DNA from: Zea mays
Lineage: Eukaryota > Streptophyta > Magnoliopsida > Poales > Poaceae
NCBI RefSeq assembly: GCF_902167145.1
Contig: NC_050098.1
Span: 109,530,207-109,594,206, forward strand
Direction of reading: 5' to 3'
Length of the DNA: 64,000 nt
The first letter of the stretch is position 1. Every line of letters starts with the position of its first letter. Positions 34,901 through 45,975 of this stretch are shown here, piece after piece. A model generated the notes under the pieces. That model saw only the letters and a program-made list of their open reading frames with translations, had not been told where the DNA came from and ran no database searches. Position numbers and translations under genes: made by a program.

Positions 34901-36883
34901 TTAGGAAATTTTGCAAACGATGTTGCGTGAAGATGAGAACATAGGAGAAATGTGTCAGGGTAACTAATATAAGATAGAAATTTTGTTGCGTTGGAAATTT
35001 TTATAGGCAGAAGTGTACCTGCCAGTAACGGACCAAAGATAGTTCCTGATCTAATATCCTGAAGTAATTCATGAAGCTTTAGATGGAAGACCCGTGTAAC
35101 TACGTCTGATCTGTCAGGAGCTGTTTGACCATGCTGAAAGATACTTTCAGTAATTTCAGGCCATGAAGGGTTACATGTAAATGTAACAAAAAAGTCAGGA
35201 GGACCATACTTTCCACAAATTGCTAGACCGTCATGGTAATTTTGAATCATATAGCGTCGTCCTCCAATGTGCGATGCTGGAAGAACAACTCTTTTCCCAT
35301 TTCATCGCCATTTATGCATCCACGGCTAACAGCATCTGCTATTCCTTGGATACTTTCCATCCGTAAGTTTCTTTGATTTTGAGCAATGTAGTGAAGTCTA
35401 CTCTCCTCAATAGCAGCACGTGCATCAACTTTGGCTTGGCTTGATAACAGACCATAGCATAGGTACGGATTTGGCTGATTCTTCCTATAATGGAATTGAT
35501 AGCAATAGTATTCTTGCATTGTCATATGGCGTCCTGTGGTTGCCCCAATAAGATTTCTATTACTGTAATGAATACCGAGCTGGGATCCACGTTCACCATA
35601 AGGAAATAAAAGAGGATATTGGAGAGGCATGTAAGCTGGATGTAATGAGGAGATTCTTTTAAGCTCTCTATTATGTGTTTCAATGATGATATCACGTTTG
35701 TACGTATCTAAAGAGAAGTCACCAACCACCAACATTGCAAGTTCATCAGTAGTTGGTAAGTTGTATTGAACTGGATCACCCTCTTTTGCGCCAATGATTC
35801 TGATGATGAAATCTTCATTATTGTGGTCAGCCAACCGATCTCTTGCCATTCTAAATTTCTTAGCAAATGGATTATGTTGGTCTAACATTCTAATCAAATC
35901 ATGTACAATTGATGGATCGAGCGATTCAACGGGTCTATGATCAGCATCAAGACATTTCAATCTATTACTAACTTCGTTAGCAGTGTCGTACACATAAAGT
36001 TGAAGAAATTGTGGAGCAGAGTCATCAAGGGGTAAAAGAGAACCAACACGATGATGTACTTGACCACATATCTTGAACAGCGGCGGTCCTCGACCATCAT
36101 TAATAGAGTTATCAATTCGTGCACCCATTGATTTGAAAGCAAAAAGACAGTTATATTGCCTGATACTACGCATGAATTTCTTGGACCTAGAATCACCATT
36201 GAAGATTGCCAAGGAAGCCAGTGGTTCAGGCCGATCTCTAAACGAAGGTATATAAATTTTCCCACTCTTACAGCAGGTATGATACTGAGGCCTTCCAGTT
36301 TCGCGATTTATAGAAGACTTCTCACCACACCAGAATAAAGCATGACAATGTTCACATTCATAATCTAGTGTTCCATGGTATGATCGACCTTGATATGACG
36401 CTAATAGGACATAAAAATGTTAGTAATTAATTAAAATTTTTCTGAAACAGAACTTTATATCTATAAATAATTATACAATTATATAAGAGTCTATTTATTA
36501 CTTGCATTAGAGGTGCATTGTTGTCATACCTTTAAGCGCAGCTATGTACTCTTCAGGAAAATAACCACAATTCATTGGTGTTCTAATACTTTTGGCAGGA
36601 CCTGTGTTATTGTATTGTTAGAGGCAATGGACCAAGTATTAATGTTGGTAGTCATTGTAACTATCGTCTATCCATTGGTACCTCGGGTGAGTAATCACCG
36701 CTGGTCTAACGCTCTTTTACGTTGTTGTCGTGCCAGTGCAGCGTTTTTTTGGGTAGTCACAATTGAAAATTTTCTCCGAGGAGTAAAAGCCCAAGTATCG
36801 GTTACATGTGAAGCCACATGATAAATAGGGGGATCTGCTTCGTCGTCGCCGTCCATTTCCTTTGTTGCTGAAGAATCACTCAT
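31918..36883 (-). pseudogene. Helitron Rep-helicase (HUH/Y2 endonuclease plus Pif1-like helicase)
   Basis: It nicks, joins and unwinds DNA for rolling-circle transposition. ATG 36881-36883 opens a short first exon. Exon sequence from 36400 holds CEHCHALFWCGEKS, a zinc-finger-like part, and the Helitron N-domain. Intron 34840-35018 (GT-AG) joins to the 729-codon ORF 32651-34840. That ORF has the HUH motif PHAHIIFW, the Y2 motif IKYLFKYVTKG, Walker A GYGGTGKT, Walker B IIWDEA and the helicase stretch GGDARQILPV. Motifs V-VI ([22 protein letters not shown]) are at 31918-32349. Two frameshifts, each in an A run (near 35291-35300 and near 32653-32660), would inactivate it; it is otherwise close to intact. 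The domain order is canonical. Confidence 0.9.
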
Positions 36884-38760
36884 TTTCTAGATTAATCTCT
36901 ATATGACTGGGGAATTACTTGTCCCATAACATTTTGTCGAGGTATTATATGTTAGTTTGCGTTATGTATGAATGTAAGTACTAATTACGAAAATGGGGAA
37001 AAAATGCAGACATATGGTAGAAGTGTAATCAATCAAAGAGATGGGAGTGGTAATTACCATTACAGATTCTGTGAATCGAAACTGAACATAGTAAAATTGT
37101 GATCCAAAAATTTATTGCAATGATCAGAACAGGAAGGAGGTACTATATTGCGTTATGCATGAATGTAAGTATTAATTACGCAAACGAAAAAAATATAGAC
37201 ATATGGTAGAAGTGTAATCAATCAAAGAGATGGGGAGTGCTAATTAGCATTACAGATTATGTGTACCGAAACTGAGTACGGTAAGATAGTGATCCAAAAA
37301 ATTATTGCAATAATCAGAACATGAAGGAGTTACTATAGTGTGAATTAGGAAGGTAATACCTTATCTTTGTTGATGGTCGATATTGAGCTGTCGGAACCTT
37401 TTTTACGGATGAACTTCGTACTGCTACGAAACACAGTTATTTTACATGTATTTGTTTACGTAGGTAGCATAGTAAATATATCAGAGAAAAAGATTATAGT
37501 TAGAAACTCAGCTCTTTGGACCTGGCTTCGAATGAAAGCGTAATCCCTGCAAAGTACAGTAATCGCAGACTTTAGTACGAAATATTTTTATATTGCGAAA
37601 ACAGGAGATAAGATTGGAGAAAATATTTTAGGCACAAAGAGATTTAAGGTTGAGAAATTGTGTGCAACTGCATACAAATTAGAAGCTGAAAGCGTAACCA
37701 GGAAAGTGACATACTGATTGTTTAATAAAGGGATGATAACATCTTAGTTATTTCATCAGTAAACTATAAAGACAAAAGATTCTATTGTTGTTCCTTTTTT
37801 TCACATAGGAACCTCCGCTAGAAAGAGAGAGAGAGAGGCGGAAGAGAACGAAAAGAGGGGACCAAAAATGTATCTTCTTCAATGAAGAGAGCAGGAATCG
37901 AACGAAAAGAGGGTCATCTAGGAACCTTCGCCAAACATTTTATCCCATATTTTTTAACAATTTATCGCTCATCACAGTACCAATGAGGGCAAAAATAAAA
38001 AAAATGATGGATGAAGTGCTGAAATGGCGTAAGAGAACATGGACTTCATTGAAGTGCGGTAAGATAAACTGGAAGGGGGATGAATTGCAGTAAAAAGTGA
38101 GGTTAGCACAGAGAGTAAAAAATCACATAAGATTTTTTCGCTTTAGAAAAAAAATAAATAAAGAAGGTTAGCTGAGCGAGAAGAAATCGCAGAAGATCGA
38201 ATTTTTTTTTAACAATCCACAACACTTTATAGCACATCTAAAATGTTGACTCAAGGATGGCTGGAAAAATACTATACAGTAGCAATGAGAGTAAAATATG
38301 GAGGTAGAGAACTTAAGGGAGGCAAGAGAACCTGGAGAACGATGGATGGTGGGGGAGCTGATGTCGTCTGGTGATGGCGGAGTTCTTGATGTGGTTGCGT
38401 TTCCTCTCTCTGTAAATGTGACGTCCTGCCTTCCTTTACTTTTGATAGGAGGTTACGGTGGTGAAGCAGTGTTTCTTTCTTCTTCTTTTTTTATTCAATC
38501 CATGGAAGATTCTGCACGCAAGCACAAGCGAGGACACGTGCCTTCTTTCGGAAGACTCCGGAGCACCTGACGTATTTTTTTCTTTTCTTTGTTTCTTTCG
38601 GAAGACTCTGGAGCACCTGACGGAATTTTTTTTCCTTTTATTTTGAGTTTTATACGGGACATCGGATCACAATCTAAGGGTTGGAAATATAGTAGTGACG
38701 TGGATAGCACGGTTGCGCGGTTATGTTCAGCTGATTAATATAGTAAATGCCCTGTGCATT
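36884..38760. other. Helitron 5' flanking region without gene
   Basis: No supported gene. It holds a 191-bp tandem duplication (36959-37340), a GA-rich run near 37820-37850, and two copies of GAAGACTC(C/T)GGAGCACCTGA about 50 bp apart (38553 and 38604). It is AT-rich and probably contains the Rep-helicase promoter. Confidence 0.5.
36959..37340. repeat. 191-bp tandem duplication upstream of the Helitron Rep-helicase
   Basis: GCGTTATGTATGAATGTAAG at 36959 recurs as GCGTTATGCATGAATGTAAG at 37150, and the following sequence matches through CATATGGTAGAAGTGTAATC and beyond, with moderate divergence. Confidence 0.85.
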
Positions 38761-41608
38761 AGCCCCGGGGTCATCCCGCATATACGCCTGCGCGCACGCC
38801 GGGGTAGCCAAGCATGCTGCGAGAGTTTGGGAGAGGAACAGTGGGCTGCAGCCGCCATGGACCCTTGTCGATGGTGTTCGCTTGTGCGTGAGGAAGCTGT
38901 CGCTCGTGTCACCGTGGGAAATACCGCCCCATTCCCGATGAACTATTCGTCGGAGTTCTCGGACCACCGCCAAACCGCCTCCCGCCATGATCGGTGGTCT
39001 CCGCGACGTGATCTCTGGTATGTATAGGGAACCGTTGTTTTGATTCGCTATCCGTTTTGCGTAGCGCTTGCTATAGAAAGGTAGCATGCACTGGTACTCG
39101 GTTGGCGGAGCGCCTGCGGTCACGCCACCGCATCCTGCTCACTCGCCACCGCGCGGGCACTGCCGGAGGTAGAAAATGACCTGGGCGCCGTCGCCCAGAC
39201 TGAGGTAGGAGAAAGAATACTAGCCGTTAGATTTCCAAATGGACGCACTGGATTAGGTCCAAAATAACGTTTTACCCGGGTTAATCCTAGTCGTCAATCT
39301 TTGTGTTGGTGACCTAGATCAAAATGAAGAGCACCCCTTCAGGCCTTGTTCGGTTATTTTCAATCCATATAGATTGAAGGGGATTGATACGGATTGGAGG
39401 GGATTTTGACTTACTAGAGATTAAAACCCCCTCAATCCCCCTCAATCCATATGGATTGGGGTAGAACCGAACAAGCCCTCACCGGTTGTATTAGAATCGT
39501 TGGATCGCGGGTAAGAGACCGGGATCGGATCTAGTCATCGTGAATTTTGGGTCATGGATCCTAGATCTGGTGACCTCAGTTTAGTACCGGTTCGGTTAGG
39601 GATAGATCTAATCCACACTGTAGGTTGAGGATCCCATGGCCAAGGTGTGTTCATACCCCTTCGACTTACAAATTTGCTAAGAGCCCCTAGCAAAACAATA
39701 AAACAGCCTGCAGTCCATGTGTAGTAGTAAAGTATTTTACTTAGGTCCCGAATTCTTGTGAATCAGATCCTGAACATCCAAGAAATCCTAGCCGCAGCTC
39801 AACAATTCGGTTAGGTGTATAAAATAAATCTGGTAATCGGTTTAATATAAAATAAACCTAAAAACTTGTTTATTGCATAACTTACTCACTTTTACTCCAA
39901 ATTACTCCGTTCAAGTTGCGTTAGATTCGTATAAATATTTACTACACAGTGACAACATTAATTATAACATATCGCCTACTTTTATAGTTAGATATTTATT
40001 TAACCTATGTCTACTAGATTAATTCTTCTAATCAAAGCTAAAATGTCCATAATTATAATTTGGTTAAAATATGATCACTAGACAAGTTATAATTAACATT
40101 AAAGTTGAACTAATTATTTTTTCCAGATTATATTTATAAAATCAACACAAGACCTAGTTTTAATTACTTAATCACGTGGGTCTTCCGAAAACTATACCTC
40201 TTTAACCATAACTCCGATTTTAGTAGTTCTAGAACCCATGATCTCGTAGCAACACGTAGAGTATTATTATGCAGTTAGTTCTTATGTTTGGTGTGATGTT
40301 AATTTTGCCTATACCATGTTTCTTTGTATTGCTATGAATAGCGATGAGGTCACGAGAATCTGAAGATCATCATGGTACATGGGAATCTCAAGTCTAAGAA
40401 ATGTTATGCCCTTGATCACTTTTATTTACCAATAATGTTCTCTATAATCATTTTGGCATGCATAGGCTTAATTTTGATGGGCCCAATAGGTCACCCTAGT
40501 TTGGTCATCTTTATACCATGTTTACCCCTTAACTTTTGGGTAGTCTTTGCTATTGCTATATATGGTTTTGGGATCAATATTACATTATGATCATGTTCCA
40601 ATTATAATGTGGTTTTAGTTATTGTTCATGACACGACTATTATGTTAATTTAACTTGAGAAACACGTGCTACCACAAGGGTGGAATGGGACGCCCTTGGC
40701 TAACTAATTAGGAAAGCTAGTGGAGGCCTACCTTACCCGAAAGGGGCAAGGGCAGTAGGGGAGTAGGCATGTAGGGAGGTTCTCTGGTTGACTTTGTTGC
40801 GATGGCGGTCAGACGGGGGATTACTGCATTTCTCTTCATAGAAACTGTAGCGGGTTTTATGAAGCTATTGTAACTTTGTAAAGGCCTCGTAGTGTTACCC
40901 TGCCTCGTCTCCTCGGTAGAGATGAATGGGACTTCTAGACCCCTTGGCAACCAGGTGACATGACTTGTGGGTAAAGGGTACCAACTTTGTAGAGTGTAAA
41001 ACTGGTATACTAGCCATGCTCGCAGTCATGAGCAGCACATGACTCTCACAAGATTAATTTATGGAATTAAATTCAATTTGTCATTTGCATCACATTGTGG
41101 TTTATTATTAATTTTGATCTATTATTACTCTGGTTTGGTATCTACTTATACTTAGTAACTACTAATAAAATTTTGACCAACTTTAAAAGCGATGTTCAGC
41201 TTTAACCATCCTCTTTGGTAAGCCTTACACTTTAGCTGAGCTACCACCTTTGGCGAGTTCATACACATTATTACCCACAACTTGTTGAGCGATGAACGTA
41301 TGTGAGCTCACCCTTGCTGCCTCACACCCCATAGGTCAAGAACAGGTACCGCAGGATGAGGCGCATGGAGGATGTTGTGATGAGTTCGTGATAGGTCTAG
41401 GTCGTCGTCTCCCAGTCAACTTTGGGTTGCTAGATCGTTGTCTCCATATGATGTAATTATTTATTTTGTACAGAACTCCTATTATACAGTAAAGATGTGA
41501 CATTCGTTTCTATTCTATTAGTCATCATATGTGTGAGACTTGGTCCCAACACACTTGGTGATTATGTTCGCGCCCGGGTCTTGGTGCCCCCGAAACCCGG
41601 GTGTGACA
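38760..41608 (+). repeat. Right part of the E4 5' LTR
   Basis: From about 39480 the text parallels the E6 LTR: AAACTTGTTTATT..., then GGGTGGAATGGGACGCCCTT at 40678 (E6 48388), and the GAGCTCACCCTTGCT stretch. It ends CCGGGTGTGACA at 41608. The GC-rich start (38760-39190) is assigned here by position only. A MITE-like element lies at 39342-39478. No gene is supported; the ORF at 38674-39123 is not convincing. Confidence 0.7.
39342..39478. mobile_element. 137-bp MITE-like element in the E4 LTR
   Basis: Ends GGCCTTGTTCGGTT and AACCGAACAAGCCC form near-perfect terminal inverted repeats, with TCA on each side (39339-39341, 39479-39481). The interior is internally palindromic (CAATCCATA...TATGGATTG). 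The size and 3-bp duplication suggest a Tourist/PIF-like MITE; the superfamily is not certain. Confidence 0.8.
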
Positions 41609-42762
41609 AAAGTGGTATCAGAGGGATGTTGAATGTAGGACGAAACCTAGATAGAACTAGACAACCCTTACCTACTTACCTTTGCTACTCTAATTCTTTC
41701 TAAACTTTTCTTAATCTTTTCTCATTTATTGATGCTTTACTCTGATTACTCTTACCTTTTCGCTTCTAAATACCAAGTGGATTTCACACTTTGAAATCCT
41801 GTACCTAAAGTGACCTTTAGGAATAGGAGACCTAACCTTAGGAACAAAAACAAAAATTATTTTTATAGGTATCTATGTGCTTGAGTGTTTGTTCTTATGA
41901 TAACTGCTTGATTCGATTCTTTGAATGAGTGTGATAGGTTGTGGAGTAATGCCCACAATTACATCTAAACATATATAACATATTTAGGAAGATAATTACT
42001 CAACATAGATTATATCTCATAAAAAACAGATCCATCTCATTTTTAATGAGTCCCTATAATCTTGAATGATTCTATCTCATCCTTATAGGTTCAAATTGTC
42101 CTAATAAGCATATTTATCCCACTCTAGAGTAACAACCATGATCTAATCAAAAACTAGTTGGATTATATCTAGTATAATCTAGTTGTACCAATCTAATCAA
42201 GATTCCATCTAATCTAATACGAGATATCTAACATGTTAATTAGATGCTAACAAAATAAATTAGATCCCACCCCTATGAATATGTTTTAAACCTAAAGTAG
42301 TGCCTTACACCAACTCATCCGTGAACAACAACCTAACCTACATCACAGGATGCCTAATCCATTTATCCCAAAAGAAAAGTAAAACTATGTTTGACCTACC
42401 CACCTCATGTAACCCCAGCCCTCTTAACCATATGTCACTAACTCCAATGATGAACACTAAACACCAAAACCCGGAAGAAACACCAAGACCGATGGTTCCT
42501 AAATCAGACTCAAGAAGGAGATCAACATTGACAAGAAGGATGGAGTTTTTCTTCCACCTAGTCTTTCTTACCACACCTTGCCAAATAGGTGGCTAAACAT
42601 AAAGGATACCCATGCGTTTCTAATCACCTACTAATTAGTATTAAGAAAAAAATTCTTAATTTTGAACCAATCAGAAACTAGAATCTTAATTACGAATCAA
42701 TCCTTGTATATGCCTTTTCTTACTAATCTCGAGGACGATATTATTTTTAAGGGGGTAGAATT
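41609..42762 (+). other. Non-coding interior of E4 with PBS and PPT
   Basis: PBS TGGTATCAGAGG (41613-41624) follows the LTR. PPT AAGGGGGTAGAA (42749-42760) precedes the 3' LTR. The 1.15 kb between them is AT-rich. Its start resembles the E6 leader, but no gag, pol or H3-like ORF is present. The 98-codon ORF 42300-42596 shows no known domain. Internal deletion of a Tekay-type element is the simplest reading. Confidence 0.8.
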
Positions 42763-42884
42763 TGTAACACCTAAAATACCTATTTTGGAATTTGAAAGAG
42801 GTTCTCCAAAAGATGTGCATTAAAATGTCTTTGATAAATATCTTGATGAAAATACTTTCTTGAAACACATAAATGATAATATTG
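42763..42884 (+). repeat. Truncated start of the E4 3' LTR
   Basis: TGTAACACCTAAAATACC onward matches 27531-27653 and stops at TATTG, where E5 begins. The rest of this LTR should lie right of the window. TATTG (42880-42884) is the expected E5 target duplication. Confidence 0.92.
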
Positions 42885-44396
42885 TGCGAACACAAGGTTG
42901 ACTTGTCCCTTGTGGTTCGGGTTGATGATGAGTGATTGTCAATGGCTAGCACTCTGGGGTAGTCAGTGAACTGACCAGAGTGTGAGATTATGCTTGTGCA
43001 ACCATGTCGGTCGACTTGTGGTGTGCTGGTGAGGAGCACAGGAACGGTAGTTGATGGCTGAGGTGAAGGTCATGCGGGCACGTGCTGATGGACCGGGAGC
43101 GGTGAAGGGCGAGTGCTGGGTCTTGACTAATGGACCAGAGCAGCCAGGTGACCAACCACGATGGCTGACACCTGGGACACACTTGTGCAAGGACGTGGTG
43201 GAGTGGACCGTGTTGCCGGCATGGTCGAGGACTGGCGGGACAGGCGTCTGATCGTGAAGGACGTGCACGAGGTGCGGTGCTCATGGCAGGTTTGGTGGTT
43301 TGGGTCTCAAAACCACCCAGCGCTACGGATGGCGGGTTTTGCTGAGTTTGGGCCTCAAAACTCGGCGGTAGCGGTTCCGGAGGGAATCTGTGGCGGCACG
43401 TGGCATGATCGCGGAGGGTGCATCAAGGCGAAGCAACTCCGTGTGAAGGACATGGCGGTCGGATCGAAAACCTAGGAGTTGGTCCATTTCGCCCCCGGTG
43501 GAGTGGATAGGCTCTATGTAAATAGGGGTAGTGTAGGAAGTGAGAATAACCCTCTATAAATAGAGGGGAGGGCTGGTTGGTTCAGCATCCCTTGGCTGCC
43601 ATTTGTTTTGAGCACTCATTCTAGAGCTCCTAGTTTTCTCTCTAGGTAGACACCAGTTGAGCCGAGGTTTCCTCAGTGATTTTGTACTTCGACTGTGTTC
43701 TTGATTTTCAAGTTTAATCAGAGGAAGGGTCGCCGGTCCGGCCCACAGGGCTCTTTGGCTTCAAATCTCAGGTTGTACCCTTGCTGAAATTTCTGAAGTT
43801 TTATAGTCTTGGTTTCTCCTTTTCCCGATCTTATGTTGTTGGTGAAAAATTTTGATTCCTTTGAGAGGATTTGGTTTGGGGATTGCTTGGTGGTGAGTTG
43901 GACTCTTCGGACCACTGCATACACCTATTTGTTGGTAAGTTGAACTCGTTTCTAGAAAACCCCAACAAAACCCTAATTTCTGCTGTATTTTTAAATCTGC
44001 GGGTGATTCACAAGTCGGATTGAGCTCAAAATTTAGGGAGTTCTTGGAAAGGTATTTGCTCAGGTGTGTGTAAAATTTCATATCAATCGGAGTTCGTCTA
44101 GTTCAGTTTTGAAATCAAGAACAGATTTTCGTACTGCTGAAAACATCACTTGTTGATGATACTGTATTGGCCGTTTTGGACTTTTTGGTGTCCGATTTGC
44201 GATCTGTTTGTTTTGCTGGTCTCATGTGAGTATTAGGAACATTTTGTAATCATGAGATCAGTCGTTCGCTGATGTGTTTATGGTTTGTGCACTTACTTCA
44301 TGTCAATTGAAGTAAAGTGTTAATTTTCAGTGTTTGGAGACAAAAATTCGATTGGCTCGCATTCACCCCCCGTCTGGTCGCCTTACAGGTCCTACA
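42885..44396 (+). repeat. 5' LTR of E5 (1,512 bp)
   Basis: It runs from TGCGAACACAAGG to GGTCCTACA. TATA box TATAAATA lies at 43555-43562, with a G-rich purine run just after it. CTCATTC...TTCAGCATCCCTTGGCTGCC follows as probable transcript start region. No gene is inside. Confidence 0.88.
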
Positions 44397-44398
44397 AT

Positions 44399-44410
44399 TG
44401 GTATCAAAGG
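44399..44410 (+). other. Primer-binding site of E5
   Basis: TGGTATCAAAGG begins 2 nt after the LTR and is complementary to an initiator tRNA-Met 3' end, allowing for one A/G difference. Confidence 0.8.
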
Positions 44411-44459
44411 CAGTTAAGGTTTTACCTTCCCTAATCGGTTCGAAATCCACGTAGGCGAC

Positions 44460-45975
44460 ATGGAACGAGGTGTTGGCAAACCTCCATTCTTCGATGGGAC
44501 CAATTACCCGTACTGGAAGATTCGCATGTCCGTGTATCTTTAGAGCATCAGTTACCGGGTTTGGGAAATTTGCCTCGATGCGATTTTCGATGCTACAAGT
44601 GACTGGATCACTCCGATTCAAATGGAGTTCCATGATTCGAACAACAAAGCTCGAAATGCTTTGTTCTCGTGTCTCTCGCTTGTGAGTTTGAGCGAGTTGG
44701 ACATCTGACTATGGCTCATTAGATCTGGTCTACCCTCGAGAGATTCCATGAGGGCAACGATCATGTGAAGACCATACTATTTGAGACGTACAGGAGAGAG
44801 TACGAGAACTTCACACAGTTGGCTGGAGAGACCATTAATTCCATGTTCTCCAGGTTCCAGTCAATTGTGAACAAGATGTGTGCCAACAAGGCACGGCTAC
44901 CCTATAGTGATCATGAGAGAGCGCTGAAATTACTACATGCTCTAGATCGGAGGGTTTGGGAGGTGAAGTTCTCGACGATCATCGAGTCGCCCAACTACGA
45001 GACTCTCACCGTGGATGAGCTCTTTAGCAAGCTCAAGTCCACAAAGATTGACCACCAGACTCGGGCCAAGATTGAGAACCCTAGTGCACCCACCATGGCC
45101 CTGGTCTCTGGAGGTGGTTCTGCTTCTAACTCCTCACCTGCTATGTTTGCTCTATCTTCTTTGTTGTCTATTACAGAGGAGCAGGTGGAGAGCCTTGGGG
45201 ACGAGGAGTTGGCACTTGTGGCCAGCCGGCTCACGCGGTTCCACAATAACCGTATGAGCCAGCGGCATGGTGGGTCCAAGGACGGATGCTACAACTGTGG
45301 CGATCCCAACCACTTCGTTGCCAGCTGCCCCAAGAAGGGCAAATCGGAGTCTGGCCCGCGTGACCATCACTCTGGTCGGCGCAAAGACAAGTACTCCTCT
45401 GGCAAATACAAGTCCAAGGGAGGATTCAACAAGGAGGCACTCAAGAAGAAGTACCTTCAGAAGGCAAAGATCAAGGAGCATGCCTTCCTCGCCTCCCTCA
45501 GCGACCTCGACCACGACTCTGATGATGTTATATCTTCCTCGAGCGACGACGAGACTGAGAGGTGGGTCGAGGACAAGCTGAACGGGTTGTGCTTCATCGC
45601 CTACACCGCACGAGGCTTCTGCACCATGGCACTTGGTGAGGACGCGGTCGGCACCAGCAACAACAAAGACATCGGCGACGACACTACTTCTGAGGTACTA
45701 CCTTCCGCCGATGATCTTGCCGCTGAGATAGAAGAGTTGAACTCTGCTTTGCTAGTCAGGATAAGTTGCCTAGGCAGGCTTCTCGTCAGAGGAGAGAGTT
45801 TAGATCCAAGTATGAGAGCACGCTTAGGGAACTTGAGTCTGCTAGAACTTCAGTTGAGGTGTCCGACGAGACTGAATGTGATGAGTGCACTCTACACATG
45901 TCGAAGATCACCACTTTGCAGACCAAGTACTCTACCTTGCTAGATGAGCGCGACGAGTTGAGATCTAGGTCTATC
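44460..45975 (+). pseudogene. gag of E5 (Sirevirus type), truncated
   Basis: ATG 44460 (MERGVGKPPFFDGTNYPYW) starts the typical copia gag. TAG 44541-44543 and a frameshift near 44690 break it. From 44765 the frame is open for 392 codons: a capsid region (TQLAGETINSMFSRFQSIVN, DHERALKLLHALDRRVW, LTVDELFSKLKS), zinc knuckle CYNCGDPNHFVASC (intact CX2CX4HX4C), then a basic Lys-rich and an acidic Ser/Asp region. A further frameshift near 45755 leads into the coiled coil (FRSKYESTLRELESAR, TKYSTLLDERDELRSRS), which ends where E6 starts. The long coiled coil distinguishes Sirevirus gag from ordinary copia gag. Confidence 0.88.

Larger units (their letters stand above)
28500..38760 (-). mobile_element. 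Autonomous-type Helitron inserted in the E4 LTR (borders approximate)
   Basis: Helitrons move by rolling-circle replication. This one carries on the minus strand a Rep-helicase gene (31918-36883) and an RPA1-like gene (29355-31521), the gene pair known from autonomous plant Helitrons. LTR sequence of E4 flanks it on both sides. I could not fix the TC start or CTRR end: several CTAG, TC and hairpin candidates exist near 28430-28510 and 38690-38760. The 28500-29350 stretch (left, 3' side) holds no gene I can support. Confidence 0.8.
27531..42884 (+). mobile_element. E4: Tekay-like element without coding capacity, 5' LTR split by a Helitron
   Basis: The first about 120 bp (TGTAACACCCAAAATACC...) recur at 42763-42884, defining 5' and 3' LTR starts. 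The 5' LTR ends GGGTGTGACA at 41608, followed by PBS TGGTATCAGAGG. The interior (41609-42762) has no gag or pol, so it is a non-autonomous, LARD-like element. A Helitron lies within the 5' LTR (about 28500-38760). The 3' LTR is cut after 122 bp by E5. Expected target duplication is ACGCT (27526-27530). Confidence 0.85.
42885..45975 (+). mobile_element. E5: Sirevirus-type Ty1/copia element, cut by E6
   Basis: 5' LTR 42885-44396, PBS 44399-44410 and the gag region to 45975 are visible. E6 then interrupts it. The gag with a long C-terminal coiled coil and single zinc knuckle is typical of Sireviruses. Pol and 3' LTR must lie right of the window. Confidence 0.88.

Noticed and set aside
38730..38775. 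Helitron terminus candidate ACTATATTAATCAG / CCCCGGGG palindrome
   Set aside because: It resembles both a 5' and a 3' Helitron end on the minus strand and cannot be decided without a second copy or an empty site.
38674..39123. 149-codon minus-strand ORF and 110-codon plus-strand ORF
   Set aside because: GC-rich overlap of frames in a probable LTR promoter segment, no recognisable domain.
42300..42596. 98-codon ORF in the E4 interior
   Set aside because: No domain, no homologue in E2 or E6; the interior is otherwise non-coding.
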